From: DASZRZ01 sp963732925
GTDB lineage: Bacteria; Acidobacteriota; Terriglobia; Terriglobales; Acidobacteriaceae
Length of the DNA stretch: 64,000 nucleotides
Direction of reading: 5' to 3'
Assembly (NCBI GenBank): GCA_963732925.1
Contig: CAVTBJ010000012.1
Location: forward strand, 124,001 to 188,000
The translations under genes were made by a program, and so were the position numbers. The notes under the pieces are model-generated. The model ran no database searches and was not told where the DNA came from. It saw nothing but the letters and a program-made list of their open reading frames with translations. Positions 17,732 to 28,051 of this stretch are shown piece after piece (the first letter of the stretch is position 1; the number at the start of each line of letters is the position of its first letter).

Positions 17732-19255
17732 TCAGTGCTCTGCTGCCATCTTTTCTTCTGCGGCTTCCTGGACCGGCGCTCTCCATTCTGAAGGCAGGGT
17801 GATAGAAAACAGCGTGCCACGATAGGGGCCCTGGGTGCGGCTGCGGAAGCGGATCCTGCCTCCGTGCTTCTCCACGATCTCTTTGGTTACCCACAGTCCC
17901 AGGCCGGTGCCCACATCGTTCTTGGTGGTGAAGAACGGTTCGAATAGCCGCAGGCCAGCCTCGCGAAGGATGCCCTTGCCGTTGTCGTCAATATAAATGC
18001 GCACACCGCCACGTCCGCCAGAACGCACTTCGATGCGCACCGTTCCACCGTTGCTCATGGCGTCCAGAGCATTGGAAACCAGGTTGGAAAACACCTGCGT
18101 AAGTTCGCCGGCGACGCCGTGGAGCCTGGCCTGGGGATCGATTTGCATGCTGATCTGGGCTCCGCGAGCTTCGGCCTTGCGCGCATGCACGGAGACCACG
18201 TTGCCCACGAGCTTGTGAAAGTCCACGTCCATGGGCCGGGAGAGGTCACGGTAGAACCCCAGAGTCTGGTTGACCAGGTGATGGACGCGCCGCAGTTCCT
18301 GTTCGGCAAGAGCAAGGTACTGCCGCATGCCGGGCGGAGCTGCGGAATCGGCCATGGCAAGGAATACGAGATTGGTGATCGCCTCCAGGGGATTGTTCAA
18401 CTCATGCGCGATGGTGGCGGCCAGCCGGCCCGCGGCGGCAAGCTTTTCCGCCCGGCGCAGCGCCTGTTCGGCGCGATGCTGGTTGGTCACATCCTGCTCC
18501 ACGGCGAAAAAGCCCTGCACATCGCCCGCGGCATTGCGATCCGGAATGTAGGAAATCTGCATTCGGCGCCGGGCCAGGCCCGAGGTTGAGTCCAGCTCCA
18601 TTTCGAAAAAAGCCTCCTCCCCGGCCAGTGCACGCAACATGTGAGAGGAGACTTTCTCGCAGGCCTCGCCGCCGAGGACTTCCCGCACTGCTTTGCCCAG
18701 GAGTTCGGCAGCGGGACGGTCCGCCCAATTTTCGTAGGCGCGGTTCAGGAAGCGATAGCGCAGGTCGCGGTCGACGTAGGCAATCCGTAGAGGGAGAGCG
18801 TCGGTAATAATGCGCAACTCCTGCTCTTTGCGCAGCAGAGCTTCTTCCGCGAGTTTGCGATCCGTGATGTCGAAGGTAAGTCCGATCATCCGGACGGGTC
18901 GGCCATGGGCGTCGTATTCAGCTCCGCCGCGGGTGGTGAGCCAGTGAATGCTGCCGTCGGCCCACACCACCCGGAACTCCACGTAGTACTTCTTGCCGTT
19001 GCTCAGAACATCCTGAATTTCGGCGATCACACGCGAGCAGTCTTCCGGATGGAGGAGGGCCTGCCAGCTTTCATAGTCGGGGACGAATGTGGCCGGGTCC
19101 TGGCCGTGGATGCGGTAGACCTCTTCCGACCAGGTGAGACGGTTGGCCGCAATGTCCCACTCCCACATGCCGATCTTTCCCACGCGCTCGGCAAGGCGGA
19201 GACGTTCTGCGAGGACGCGCGCTGTCTGATCGTGATTGCTGGGTAGGGACGACAT
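17732..19255 (-). CDS. PAS-PAS sensor histidine kinase
   Basis: About 507 aa, soluble (no membrane helix). PAS/PAC 1 at residues 20-135 (GKIGMWEWDIAANRLTWSEE, TFDITDRKLAEE), PAS 2 at 140-260 (ADRPAAELLGKAV, VEQDVTNQHRAE), then HisKA with AATIAHELNNPLEAI and HATPase_c with VFSNLVSNALDAM, DNGKGI and GTGLGLWVTKEIV. PAS 1 has the PAS_3 type common in redox or light sensors. ATG 19255 is chosen because upstream residues are of low quality. It is divergent from alaS. No response regulator is adjacent. Confidence 0.9.
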   Translation of the reverse strand: MSSLPSNHDQTARVLAERLRLAERVGKIGMWEWDIAANRLTWSEEVYRIHGQDPATFVPDYESWQALLHPEDCSRVIAEIQDVLSNGKKYYVEFRVVWADGSIHWLTTRGGAEYDAHGRPVRMIGLTFDITDRKLAEEALLRKEQELRIITDALPLRIAYVDRDLRYRFLNRAYENWADRPAAELLGKAVREVLGGEACEKVSSHMLRALAGEEAFFEMELDSTSGLARRRMQISYIPDRNAAGDVQGFFAVEQDVTNQHRAEQALRRAEKLAAAGRLAATIAHELNNPLEAITNLVFLAMADSAAPPGMRQYLALAEQELRRVHHLVNQTLGFYRDLSRPMDVDFHKLVGNVVSVHARKAEARGAQISMQIDPQARLHGVAGELTQVFSNLVSNALDAMSNGGTVRIEVRSGGRGGVRIYIDDNGKGILREAGLRLFEPFFTTKNDVGTGLGLWVTKEIVEKHGGRIRFRSRTQGPYRGTLFSITLPSEWRAPVQEAAEEKMAAEH

Positions 19256-19559
19256 TTTGTACTGCCCGGGCGCGCCAAACTGCCACCGAAGTGAGAAGCG
19301 GTCAGGCAGATAGCATGCGCTGGACCGGCTTCCCTTACAATCGCGCGAGGCCGGTGGGCCATAGTACCAAACCGAATGGGAAGGCGAAACCGCGCTGGCG
19401 GAGACGAAAGCAAAGTGGCTGCTAAAATAGGCGGTTGGCGGCCCGCTGTTCTCGCGGCATTCGCCTGGCTCCCCCACTTCCGGGGAGCAGAGGCATAGGC
19501 GCGCGCGGTCTTTCGGAGAGAGAACGACAAAATCGGCGAAGTTGCCACTCACATTCCTC

Positions 19560-22283
19560 ATGCCTACCGGTTCGGATATTCGCCGCAAGTTCCTGGACTT
19601 TTTCGTCCAGCATGGACACCGTGAGGTGCACTCGGCCTCTCTGGTGCCTGCCAACGACCCCACCCTTCTGTTCACCAATGCTGGCATGAACCAGTTCAAG
19701 GACGTTTTCCTTGGCCTGGAGAAGCGCGACTACCGGCGCGCCACCACCTCGCAGAAATGCGTTCGCGCCGGGGGTAAACACAACGACCTGGAAAACGTCG
19801 GTTTCACCAACCGGCACCATACGTTCTTTGAGATGCTGGGCAACTTCAGCTTTGGAGACTACTTCAAGCGCGAGGCTATCGCCTTTGCCTGGGATCTGAT
19901 TACTTCGCCTCAGTGGTTCGGCCTGCCCAAGGACAAGCTCTACGTCACCATCTTCAATGGCGAAGGCGGCGTCCCGCGTGATGCCGAAGCGGAGGGCTAC
20001 TGGCACGAACAGGGCGTGGCCGGGGACCGCATTTTCGCCATGGGATTGAAAGACAATTTCTGGCAGATGGGCGATACCGGCCCCTGCGGCCCTTCGAGCG
20101 AAATCCACTACGACATGGGTCCCGCCGCGAGCGAACACGGCCACACCGACTGCCATTTCCCCTGCGAGTGCGGACGCTATGTCGAGATATGGAACCTGGT
20201 GTTCATGCAGTTCGACCGCGACGCCGGCGGAACTCTGAACCCGCTGCCCGCGCCGTCCATTGATACCGGCATGGGCCTGGAGCGGGTCACCGCCGTCCTG
20301 CAGGGCGTTACGTCAAATTACGATACGGACCTGTTTGTGCCGTTGATCAAAAGGGCGGCGGAGCTGACGGGCGTGTCTGCAGAGAAGGAAGTTCAGAAAG
20401 AATTAAAAACTCATTCAGCGGCCTCTCTGCGCGTGATTGCCGACCATGCCCGCGCCACGACCTTCCTGATTTCCGATGGTGTGCTGCCCTTGAACGAGGG
20501 CCGCGGCTATGTGCTGCGCAAAATCATCCGGCGGGCCATTCGCCACGGGCGACTGCTGGGACAGAAGCAGCCGTTCTTTTATCAGATGGTGTATGCAGTC
20601 CGCGATCTGATGAAGGATGCCTATCCTGAGTTGATCGAGAGCGCCGAACGTGTAGCCAAGGTGGTGGAAGGGGAAGAGCGGCGTTTTGCGCACACGCTGG
20701 ATATCGGGCTCAAGCGACTGGAGGATGATCTGGCTCCGCTGGTCGCTGCCAAGCAGGCAAGCCCCAGCGCCCGCGCCACGTATTCCGGCGCAAAGGCGTT
20801 CAAGCTGTATGACACCTTTGGACTTCCCTTAGACTTTATTGCCGATGCTGCTCGCGATCAGGGCATTGCTTTCGATCAGGCCGGTTTCGACGAGGCCATG
20901 AGTGAGCAGCGCACCCGAGCCCAGGCATCGTGGAAAGGCGCGGCCAAGGCCACGGCCAGCCCTGTCTACCAGAGCCTTGCTCCGACTTCCTTCGAAGGCT
21001 ACTTACAGACCGAGTCCAGCGGCTGCGCGGTGCTGGCCATCATCAAGGCCGGGCATGGCGTGCAGGAACTCAAGCACGGCGACGAGGGCGAGATCATCCT
21101 CGACCACACTCCTTTTTACGCCGACTCCGGCGGGCAAGTGGGTGACCGGGGATGGTTCTACGATGACGACCATAACATCGTGGTGGCCGAGGTGTCCGGG
21201 TGCTACTCGCCGGTGCAGGGCGTCCGCGCCCACCGGGTGATGGCGCGCGAGGATATCCGCGTCGGCGACAAGCTGGACGCCGTAGTCGATCTGAACCTCC
21301 GCCATGCGACGATGCGCCATCACACCGCCACGCATCTGGTCCATGCCGCCTTGCGAGAAGTTCTGGGCAAGCATGTGAAGCAGGCCGGATCGCTGGTGGC
21401 GCCCGACCGCCTGCGCTTCGACTTCTCGCACTTCACCGGCGTGGAAGACGAAGAGATGCAGGACATTGAGGACCTCATTAATAAGGAAGTCTTGCGCGAT
21501 CAGAAAGTGGAAGTGATCGAAGATGTGCCCATCGATGTTGCGATCCACGAGTACCATGCCATGGCGCTGTTCGGAGAAAAATACGGTGAGCGCGTGCGCG
21601 TGATCCGCATTGGCGATTTTTCGACCGAGCTCTGCGGTGGTACCCATACCGGAGCCACCGGCGAGATCGGGCTGATCAAGATTCTCAACGAAGGCAGCGT
21701 GTCTTCGGGAGTGCGGCGCGTGGAGGCGGTGGCGGGTGAGAGTTCGCTGCGGCATTTCCGCGCCGACCATGAACTGGAGCATGTAGCGCGCGGGCTGGTG
21801 CGCCCGGGAGACGAAGGTTCGCTGGCGACAGCCCTCGAGCGCGAGTTGCACTCCCGCGATGAGGAGATCAAACGCCTGCGGCGCGAGCTGGAGCAGGCGC
21901 GGATGAAGTCCGCCGCCGATACCACGCGGTCGGTGGAAGACAAGATTCGTGTGGTGCACGGAATCAAGGTGCTGGCGCACCGCGTGGACAACCTGGAGCG
22001 TCCGCAGCTTCGCACTCTGGTTGATAATCTGCGCCAGAAGCTGGGTTCCGGCGTGGTGGTGCTGGGCTCGGCCTCTGATGGCAAAGTCGCGCTGATCGTC
22101 GGGGTGACCAAGGATCTTACTGGCCGGGTGCAGGCGGGGAAAGTGATTGCTCCGGTGGCGGAGAAGGTCGGAGGGTCCGGAGGTGGGCGTCCCGACATGG
22201 CCGAAGCCGGAGGAAAAGATCCGGAGGCGCTCGATGCGGCCCTGAATGAGAGTTACGGGGTCGTGGAAGAGCTGCTGAAGTGA
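19560..22283 (+). CDS. alaS: Alanyl-tRNA synthetase
   Basis: About 907 aa; E. coli has 876. Class II catalytic core: TGSDIRRKFLDFFVQHGH, VPANDPTLLFTNAGMNQFKD, FEMLGNFSFGDYFKREAI. The editing domain has HHTATHLVHAALR and the Cys/His set CGGTHTGATGEIG, and the C-terminal C-Ala domain carries GSGGGRPDMAEAGG. ATG 19560 matches the family start; an in-frame TTG lies six codons earlier, and neither has a good ribosome site. Essential enzyme charging tRNA-Ala and clearing mischarged Ser/Gly. Confidence 0.97.
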   Translation: MPTGSDIRRKFLDFFVQHGHREVHSASLVPANDPTLLFTNAGMNQFKDVFLGLEKRDYRRATTSQKCVRAGGKHNDLENVGFTNRHHTFFEMLGNFSFGDYFKREAIAFAWDLITSPQWFGLPKDKLYVTIFNGEGGVPRDAEAEGYWHEQGVAGDRIFAMGLKDNFWQMGDTGPCGPSSEIHYDMGPAASEHGHTDCHFPCECGRYVEIWNLVFMQFDRDAGGTLNPLPAPSIDTGMGLERVTAVLQGVTSNYDTDLFVPLIKRAAELTGVSAEKEVQKELKTHSAASLRVIADHARATTFLISDGVLPLNEGRGYVLRKIIRRAIRHGRLLGQKQPFFYQMVYAVRDLMKDAYPELIESAERVAKVVEGEERRFAHTLDIGLKRLEDDLAPLVAAKQASPSARATYSGAKAFKLYDTFGLPLDFIADAARDQGIAFDQAGFDEAMSEQRTRAQASWKGAAKATASPVYQSLAPTSFEGYLQTESSGCAVLAIIKAGHGVQELKHGDEGEIILDHTPFYADSGGQVGDRGWFYDDDHNIVVAEVSGCYSPVQGVRAHRVMAREDIRVGDKLDAVVDLNLRHATMRHHTATHLVHAALREVLGKHVKQAGSLVAPDRLRFDFSHFTGVEDEEMQDIEDLINKEVLRDQKVEVIEDVPIDVAIHEYHAMALFGEKYGERVRVIRIGDFSTELCGGTHTGATGEIGLIKILNEGSVSSGVRRVEAVAGESSLRHFRADHELEHVARGLVRPGDEGSLATALERELHSRDEEIKRLRRELEQARMKSAADTTRSVEDKIRVVHGIKVLAHRVDNLERPQLRTLVDNLRQKLGSGVVVLGSASDGKVALIVGVTKDLTGRVQAGKVIAPVAEKVGGSGGGRPDMAEAGGKDPEALDAALNESYGVVEELLK

Positions 22284-22389
22284 AGCAGGCAGTGTAGAGA
22301 CGGGGTCTGCGACCCGGCTACGGGAGGACGGTGCAAGCCCCGCCCGTCGCCGCGCAAGAGCCTAAGCCCGTCCCTGCACAGGGGAAGGC

Positions 22390-23529
22390 CTAAGCCCCGC
22401 CCGCCGCTGCCTTCCTGGTTGCGTCCTCTGCTGGCAGGTCTTTTTCTTTGGATTCGTCCGACTTCAAATACACGGTTCGGATGGGGAACGGGATGTTGAT
22501 CCCTTCCTGGCCGTAGCGCCGGTGCAGGCGCTTGATGAACTCGTGCGTGATCAGGTACTGGTCGGTAAACTCCTTGCCGCGAAGGATCACGGAGAAGTTG
22601 ATGCTGGAATCCGCGAACGTATGGTAGCGGATGAATGGCTCATGCGTAGGCACGGCCCCCTGCACCTCGTGCATCACCTCCCGGCCGACCTCGATGGTGA
22701 CCTTCTCCACCTGATCGAGGTGGCTGTCGTAACTCACGCCCACCTGCACCAGCACCGACATTTCCTTTTCCGGCTCGTAATAATTGGTGGTGATCGTAGA
22801 CGCCAGCTTGCTGTTGGGGATGATGATCATATTGTTGGGCAGGGCACGGATGACCGTGTTGCGCCAGCGAATATCCGCTACGTAGCCCTCCTGGCCGGAG
22901 TCCAGCTTGATGTATTGCCCGACCTTCACCTGGCGGGAGGCAATGATCTGCAGTCCCGCGAACAGATTGGAGAGAGTGTCCTGCAGGGCCAGGGCCACGG
23001 CCAGACCGCCAACTCCCAGGGCGGTAAGGATGGGAGTGATGGAAATGCCCAGCGAGTCCAGGATGACCAGCACGCCGATGACGTAAATAAAGAGCGCGGT
23101 CAGATTGCGAAAAATCGTGGTGCTGGGGATCAGCCCTTCGGACTTGAGGGAATAGAGCGCCACCAGTCCGGAGGCGATGCGCGCAGTGATGACGGTCAGC
23201 GACAGCAGGAATAGAACCAGCAGGGTTCGCCGGAGCATCCCTTCCCAGTGCGGAATCAAGGTCACGGAGGCGTTGACTGCTGCCCAGGCTCCGGCCAGGA
23301 AGAACCACAGCAAGGGCATATTGCGCAGGGCGCGGACGATCACATCGTCGGCTTCCCATGGGGTTCGCTGGACCAGCTTCAAGAGAGACGGAACGATAAT
23401 CTTTTCTGCGATCAGGCCCAGCACTAGCCCACTGGCCAGCAGGACCACGGGAGTGATCCAGCCGGCCTGGGCGATGATCTGCGTCCACGCGGCCTGTGCC
23501 AAAAGGGAAATGGAGTGCGCAACCGGCAT
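22390..23529 (-). CDS. MscS-family mechanosensitive channel
   Basis: About 379 aa with four or five N-terminal membrane helices. The MscS core is at residues 155-260: a pore-lining helix GVGGLAVALALQDTLSNLFAG, then the beta domain VGQYIKLDSGQEGYVADIRWRNTVIRALPNNMIIIPNSKLA, and a soluble alpha/beta C-terminus. It is expected to vent ions on hypo-osmotic shock or to act as an MscK/YbdG-type relative. ATG 23529 is used; a TTG three codons earlier is possible. It converges on alaS. Confidence 0.92.
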   Translation of the reverse strand: MPVAHSISLLAQAAWTQIIAQAGWITPVVLLASGLVLGLIAEKIIVPSLLKLVQRTPWEADDVIVRALRNMPLLWFFLAGAWAAVNASVTLIPHWEGMLRRTLLVLFLLSLTVITARIASGLVALYSLKSEGLIPSTTIFRNLTALFIYVIGVLVILDSLGISITPILTALGVGGLAVALALQDTLSNLFAGLQIIASRQVKVGQYIKLDSGQEGYVADIRWRNTVIRALPNNMIIIPNSKLASTITTNYYEPEKEMSVLVQVGVSYDSHLDQVEKVTIEVGREVMHEVQGAVPTHEPFIRYHTFADSSINFSVILRGKEFTDQYLITHEFIKRLHRRYGQEGINIPFPIRTVYLKSDESKEKDLPAEDATRKAAAGGA

Positions 23530-23857
23530 AGTGCTCAAAACTTGGACGTTACAGAGGGTGACGTCCTCTTTCAGCCTAACACACAGGGGTCGCTGTCCTT
23601 AGGTTACAAATACCGGGAAATCTTCCAGTTACACGCCTCGAATCGCCGCGTTTCCGCCTGTTTCCTCCTCTGATTCCGTGCTCGTACCGCAATTGCTGCC
23701 CCTAATCCCGCATGCGATAATTTCCTCGCTCTGGACCGAAGCTCCGCCCAGGTTGGGGTTAGGAAAACAAGTCTCTGCAGGCTGCGGCGTGATGGCCGCC
23801 CCGGAGGCTTCCGCGCGTGCCCGCGAGCACGGCGCTAATAGAGGATCCTGACAAATC
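23530..23857. other. Divergent promoter region between mscS-like and transglycosylase genes
   Basis: No gene seen. A plausible plus-strand promoter (TTGCTG at 23693-23698, 17-nt spacer, GATAAT at 23716-23721) would start transcription near 23728, giving a 130-nt leader for the transglycosylase gene. Confidence 0.35.
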
Positions 23858-24802
23858 ATGCTGAACCGTGCCGGTTGCAGCCCCCAACCTTCGTTTGCCC
23901 GAGTTGTCGCGCGTCCTCTTCTTTTCTGGCAAGAGGTAACGCCGCGAATCCGGGCATCCTTCCTCACCACAATTTGCCTGCTAGCGGCCTGGATTCTGCT
24001 GCTGCTGTTGCCGAAGCCGGGGTGGGCGCAAATCGTAGCCGTCCAGGAAAACGGGCGGACGGTCTTTGTCAATTCGGAAGCCGGCGGACCTGCGCATGAT
24101 GGCGGGAGGCCGGGAGATTCGGCCAGTACGACAGAGCTCGTCTACTGGAGCAACACCGAGCATCGCTGGAAGCCGGTGCCGCGGCCCAGCCGCAGAAGCA
24201 TGCGGGCGGCGCAATCGGCGGCCAGCGAGGTAACGAAATATGTTGCTGCGCAGCCGCAGGCTAAGGAGGCGTCCAAGGCGGACTCGGCGGCGGAGGCGAA
24301 TCCCAACTATGCCTCCCTGGCCCGGGGGCGCGAGGTGTCAGAGGCGGCGGTGGATACGGCGATCCAAAAGGCCGCCAGCCGTCATGGCGTGGATCCCAAT
24401 CTGGTGCGCGCCATGATTAAGGTGGAATCGAATTTTGATCCTCATGCTGTGTCGCGGGCCGGAGCCATGGGGTTGATGCAGTTGATGCCGGATACCGCCC
24501 GGGGCTTGAACGTGAAAAATCCGTTCGATCCCAGCCAGAACGTGGATGCGGGCGTCCGGCACCTGAAGAAGTTGCTGGACAACTACGGTGGCAACTTGCG
24601 GCTGTCGCTGGCGGCCTACAACGCCGGAGAAGGCGCGGTGAACCGCAGCAACGGCATTCCGCCATTTCGCGAGACGCGGAGCTATGTGAAGCGCATCACG
24701 GAGCTCTACGGCAGCGGCAAGCTGGAGGGCTTCCAGCCGCGGAGGCCAGTGCGGATTTCGCACGACCCCGGCGGCGGATGGATCATTACAAACGTCGAGT
24801 AA
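23858..24802 (+). CDS. Soluble lytic transglycosylase (SLT) domain protein
   Basis: 314 aa with an N-terminal membrane anchor or signal (FLTTICLLAAWILLLLL), a linker, and a C-terminal SLT domain: AASRHGVDPNLVRAMIKVES (catalytic Glu in KVES), AMGLMQLMP, NVDAGVRHLKKLL, LSLAAYNAGEGAV. It cleaves peptidoglycan glycan strands in the periplasm. The stop lies 35 bp before the likely start of the AMIN amidase gene, so the two wall hydrolases probably form an operon. ATG 23858 is uncertain; GAGG lies about 12 nt upstream. Confidence 0.9.
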   Translation: MLNRAGCSPQPSFARVVARPLLFWQEVTPRIRASFLTTICLLAAWILLLLLPKPGWAQIVAVQENGRTVFVNSEAGGPAHDGGRPGDSASTTELVYWSNTEHRWKPVPRPSRRSMRAAQSAASEVTKYVAAQPQAKEASKADSAAEANPNYASLARGREVSEAAVDTAIQKAASRHGVDPNLVRAMIKVESNFDPHAVSRAGAMGLMQLMPDTARGLNVKNPFDPSQNVDAGVRHLKKLLDNYGGNLRLSLAAYNAGEGAVNRSNGIPPFRETRSYVKRITELYGSGKLEGFQPRRPVRISHDPGGGWIITNVE

Positions 24803-24837
24803 GGCAAGCCCATGGCTTGCTGCTCGGTGAGGGAAGC

Positions 24838-26712
24838 GTGACTAAGGGGACGATGATCAGGTCAGATGACGTGCAACGCACCTTCCAAAACCGAGCTGGT
24901 TGTTTCACGCGCCTGCATGCACGCGTGGGTAGTGTGGGGCTGCTGGTGGTGATGCTGTGCGGGGCTGTGCCGCTGGCGCGGGCGTATGAGGAACCCGCGG
25001 AGCCCGCAGCGCAAAGCCTGGCTCGAAAAAAGCAGCTGGCGCTCAAATACTTCGACAAAGCCGAGCGCCTGCGGGAAGCGCTCAATGGGCGCCCCGTCGC
25101 GGACCGCGCCCTGGACGATTACGTGGATCTGATGGAGACGTACCGCAAGGTGTACTACACCGCGCCCACGTCATCCAAGGCGGACGATGCGGTCGTCGCC
25201 ATCGCGGAGCTCCTGGCTGAATCCGGCCGCGTCTTCAATCGTGAAAAAAACCTTCGCGACGCCATTGGGCAATATGAGTTTCTACGCAAGGAGTATCCCG
25301 GCAGCCGCTACCGCTTCCAGGCCTTGTTCACCATTGCCCAGATCTACAAGGACGACTTGCGCGACACCGGTGCCGCCAAAGCCGCCTTCCAGGACTTTCT
25401 GAAGCAATATCCGCACCACCACCTGGCGGACGACGCCCAGCAAGAGATCGCCGAACTGGACCAACTGGCTAAGGACAAACAGGACGTAGCCAGCAATTCC
25501 CAGACCTCGGGCGACGGTAAATCGGAGCACCCCGTTCTGGTCACCGGGGTACGGCACTGGTCTACACCGGACTACACCCGCGTGGTGATCGATCTGGATT
25601 CGGAAGTAGACTATACGATCGGGCACATCGACAGTCCCAATCGTATCTATTTCGACCTGAAGAATACGCGCCTGGCCTCCATGCTGCGGGGCAAGAACTA
25701 TGACGTGGACGACGGTTTCCTGCGACAGATTCGGCTGGGCCAATATCAGCCCGATCAGACCCGCATCGTGCTGGATGTGGCTTCCGTCTCAGATTACAGC
25801 GCATTCCTGCTGCCCAATCCTGAGCGCCTGGTGGTGGACATTCGCGGCGATACAGCCTCCGCGAAGGGTCAGTCTTCCGGGACGACTAACGCAGTTTCCA
25901 AGAGTCCGGCAGACCGGGAGGAAAAACAAGCTGCGGCCGTAGCCACGAAAGTGCACCAGGCCCGGCCTACCGCGGAGGGGGAACGTTCCCTGGTCCGCAC
26001 CTTGGGATTAAAGATCGGACGCATCGTGGTAGACGCCGGGCACGGGGGCTACGATACCGGCACCATCGGCCCCAATGGTCTCGAGGAAAAAGATCTGGTG
26101 CTGGATGTCGCCCTCCGCCTGGGCAAACTGCTGGAGGAAGACTTGGGCGCCGACGTAATCTATACGCGAGACGACGATACCTTTGTCCCGCTGGAGACCC
26201 GGACTGCCATCGCCAACAAGCAGCAGGCGGACCTGTTCATCTCCATTCATGCCAACTCCAGCCCGACGCGCTCGGTGCGGGGAGTTGAGACCTACTACCT
26301 GAACTTCACCACCTCCCGTGATGCGCTGGAGGTGGCGGCACGCGAGAATGCGGTTTCATCCAAGTCCATTCATGAGCTCCAGGATCTGGTGCAGAAGATC
26401 GCTTTGAAAGACAAGATCGAAGAATCGCGCGAGTTTGCCCTGCAGGTTCAGCGCTCCATGCAGAGGACACTCTACGGGCACACCTCGGTGCACGACCGCG
26501 GAGTGCGCCAGGCTCCCTTCATTGTGCTCATCGGCGCCAATATGCCGTCCATTCTGGCGGAGATTTCCTTCGTCAGCAATCCCACCGACGCCCGTAAGCT
26601 AAAGAGCGAGGCCTACCGCCAGAAGATCGCTGAGTCCCTTTACGAGGGCATTTTGAAGTATGTGAGCGGTCTGAGCGGGGTCAAGGTGGCTGCGCGGGGA
26701 TCGGTTAACTAG
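24838..26712 (+). CDS. amiC: N-acetylmuramoyl-L-alanine amidase with TPR-like and AMIN domains
   Basis: About 624 aa. Signal segment (VGLLVVMLCGAVPLARA), TPR-like helical region (residues about 65-205), AMIN domain (VTGVRHWSTPDYTRVVIDLD, residues about 225-335) and Amidase_3 (about 395-620). Zinc and catalytic residues are visible: His in VVDAGHGGYDTG, Glu in GLEEKDLVLDVA, His in FISIHANSS and Glu in ILAEISFVSN. It removes stem peptides for daughter-cell separation; AMIN domains target the septum or wall. GTG 24838 is chosen because GAGGGA lies 4-6 nt upstream; ATG 24853, with AAGGGG, is the alternative. Confidence 0.92.
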   Translation: MTKGTMIRSDDVQRTFQNRAGCFTRLHARVGSVGLLVVMLCGAVPLARAYEEPAEPAAQSLARKKQLALKYFDKAERLREALNGRPVADRALDDYVDLMETYRKVYYTAPTSSKADDAVVAIAELLAESGRVFNREKNLRDAIGQYEFLRKEYPGSRYRFQALFTIAQIYKDDLRDTGAAKAAFQDFLKQYPHHHLADDAQQEIAELDQLAKDKQDVASNSQTSGDGKSEHPVLVTGVRHWSTPDYTRVVIDLDSEVDYTIGHIDSPNRIYFDLKNTRLASMLRGKNYDVDDGFLRQIRLGQYQPDQTRIVLDVASVSDYSAFLLPNPERLVVDIRGDTASAKGQSSGTTNAVSKSPADREEKQAAAVATKVHQARPTAEGERSLVRTLGLKIGRIVVDAGHGGYDTGTIGPNGLEEKDLVLDVALRLGKLLEEDLGADVIYTRDDDTFVPLETRTAIANKQQADLFISIHANSSPTRSVRGVETYYLNFTTSRDALEVAARENAVSSKSIHELQDLVQKIALKDKIEESREFALQVQRSMQRTLYGHTSVHDRGVRQAPFIVLIGANMPSILAEISFVSNPTDARKLKSEAYRQKIAESLYEGILKYVSGLSGVKVAARGSVN

Positions 26713-26802
26713 GGCCCCTTTTCGGCCGGCCACCCCTGGCCAACGCTGGAAACTTTCGCCCCGGGACGGTAGTCTAATAAGAAGGTTTCCGTCTCGCTCG
26801 TG

Positions 26803-27879
26803 ATGAAATTCCTTTTGCCATTGCTGCTCGCTCTGGGTATGTCGCTGGCGTTCCCGGCCAGAGCTGCCGACACGGCTGCGACTGTTTTGCCCGCAACCTT
26901 TGCCGGATGGCAAATGAGCGGCCCAGAGAAGGTCAGCAGCCGCGCCGCGGATGCCGACCAGGTATATGCCAGTCTGCTCAAGGAGTACGGTTTCGAGTCC
27001 TTCCGCCAGGCGACTTATCAGAAGCCGGACCGCCACCTGGAAATCAAGGCCATACAATTTCACGACGCCAGCGGAGCCTACGGGGCTTTCACCTTCTACA
27101 AGCCCGAGGACATGCTGACCGAGAGCATTGGCGATCAAGCCGGCTCCGCCAACACCAGGGTGCTGTTCTATCGCGGCAATATCCTGGTAGACGTTACCCT
27201 CGACAAAGTCACGGCAACTTCGGCAGGGGAACTGCGCGAGCTGGCTTCGGATTTGCCGTTGCCAGCGGGCCCGGACCGGCATCCCCCGATTCTTCCCGCC
27301 TATTTGCCTCGCCAGAACTACATCCCGAATACGGCCAGGTATGTCACTGGGCCGGTGGGATTGGCGGCGATCGGATCTCCCGTGCCGGCCGACCTGGTGG
27401 ACTTCTCTTCAGGGGCTGAAATCGCCACCGGGCAGTACCATGCCGATTGGGGCACCGCCACCCTGACGCTGATTTCCTATCCCACTCCGCAGATCGCCGT
27501 AGATCGCTTGCAGGCGATTGACTCGGCCATGCCAGTGCGGGAGGCGAACCAATCTCCCAGGACCCGCGTCGCCAGCAAGCGCAGTGGTCCCCTGGTGGCC
27601 GTGGTTACGGGCAACGTTTCTCCCGATAATGCCAAGTCGCTGCTCGGCCTGGTGAACTTCGACGCCGACGTGACCTGGAACGAAAGGGTGCCCACGGCAA
27701 AGGACAATCCCGGTAGCCTGATGGTCGCCATGATCGTGCTAACCGTGGTGATCCTGGGCCTGGCGATCGTGGCGGGGGTTGCCTTTGGAGGCATCCGCCT
27801 GCTGATCAAGAGGCTTTTCCCTGACCGGGTCTTTGATCGCCCGGAGGACATCGAGATTATCCGACTTAACCTCCGCTGA
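26803..27879 (+). CDS. DUF6599-type secreted, C-terminally anchored protein
   Basis: 358 aa, with a signal peptide (KFLLPLLLALGMSLAFPARA) and one C-terminal membrane helix (LMVAMIVLTVVILGLAIVA) followed by a basic cytoplasmic tail. The middle is an alpha/beta region with ATFAGWQMSGPEK near the start and GAYGAFTFYKPE, which match the DUF6599 family as I know it from Acidobacteria. Function unknown. GTG 26800 directly before the ATG could also be used. It follows the amidase by 90 bp on the same strand. Confidence 0.75.
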   Translation: MKFLLPLLLALGMSLAFPARAADTAATVLPATFAGWQMSGPEKVSSRAADADQVYASLLKEYGFESFRQATYQKPDRHLEIKAIQFHDASGAYGAFTFYKPEDMLTESIGDQAGSANTRVLFYRGNILVDVTLDKVTATSAGELRELASDLPLPAGPDRHPPILPAYLPRQNYIPNTARYVTGPVGLAAIGSPVPADLVDFSSGAEIATGQYHADWGTATLTLISYPTPQIAVDRLQAIDSAMPVREANQSPRTRVASKRSGPLVAVVTGNVSPDNAKSLLGLVNFDADVTWNERVPTAKDNPGSLMVAMIVLTVVILGLAIVAGVAFGGIRLLIKRLFPDRVFDRPEDIEIIRLNLR

Positions 27880-28015
27880 GGTGGTTCAGAGGCCATGTTT
27901 TGTTCGAGTTAGATCTGATTTCTCAGGCTCCTCCCTGAGTTTACGGGCTACGTGCCAAATTCGGGTCGAAAATGTAAGTTATTGAAAAATAAGGGATTTA
28001 ATTTATAAAAATTTC

Positions 28016-28045
28016 TTGACACCCCTCTCACCCCGCTCATAAGAT
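28016..28045 (+). promoter_or_regulatory. Strong sigma-70 promoter with UP-like A/T tract
   Basis: A perfect -35 TTGACA at 28016-28021, an 18-nt spacer and the -10 TAAGAT at 28040-28045, preceded by about 35 nt of almost pure A/T (27980-28015) resembling an UP element. Predicted start near A28052. No protein gene follows before the terminator at 28102-28137. Confidence 0.7.
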
Positions 28046-28051
28046 TTCGCC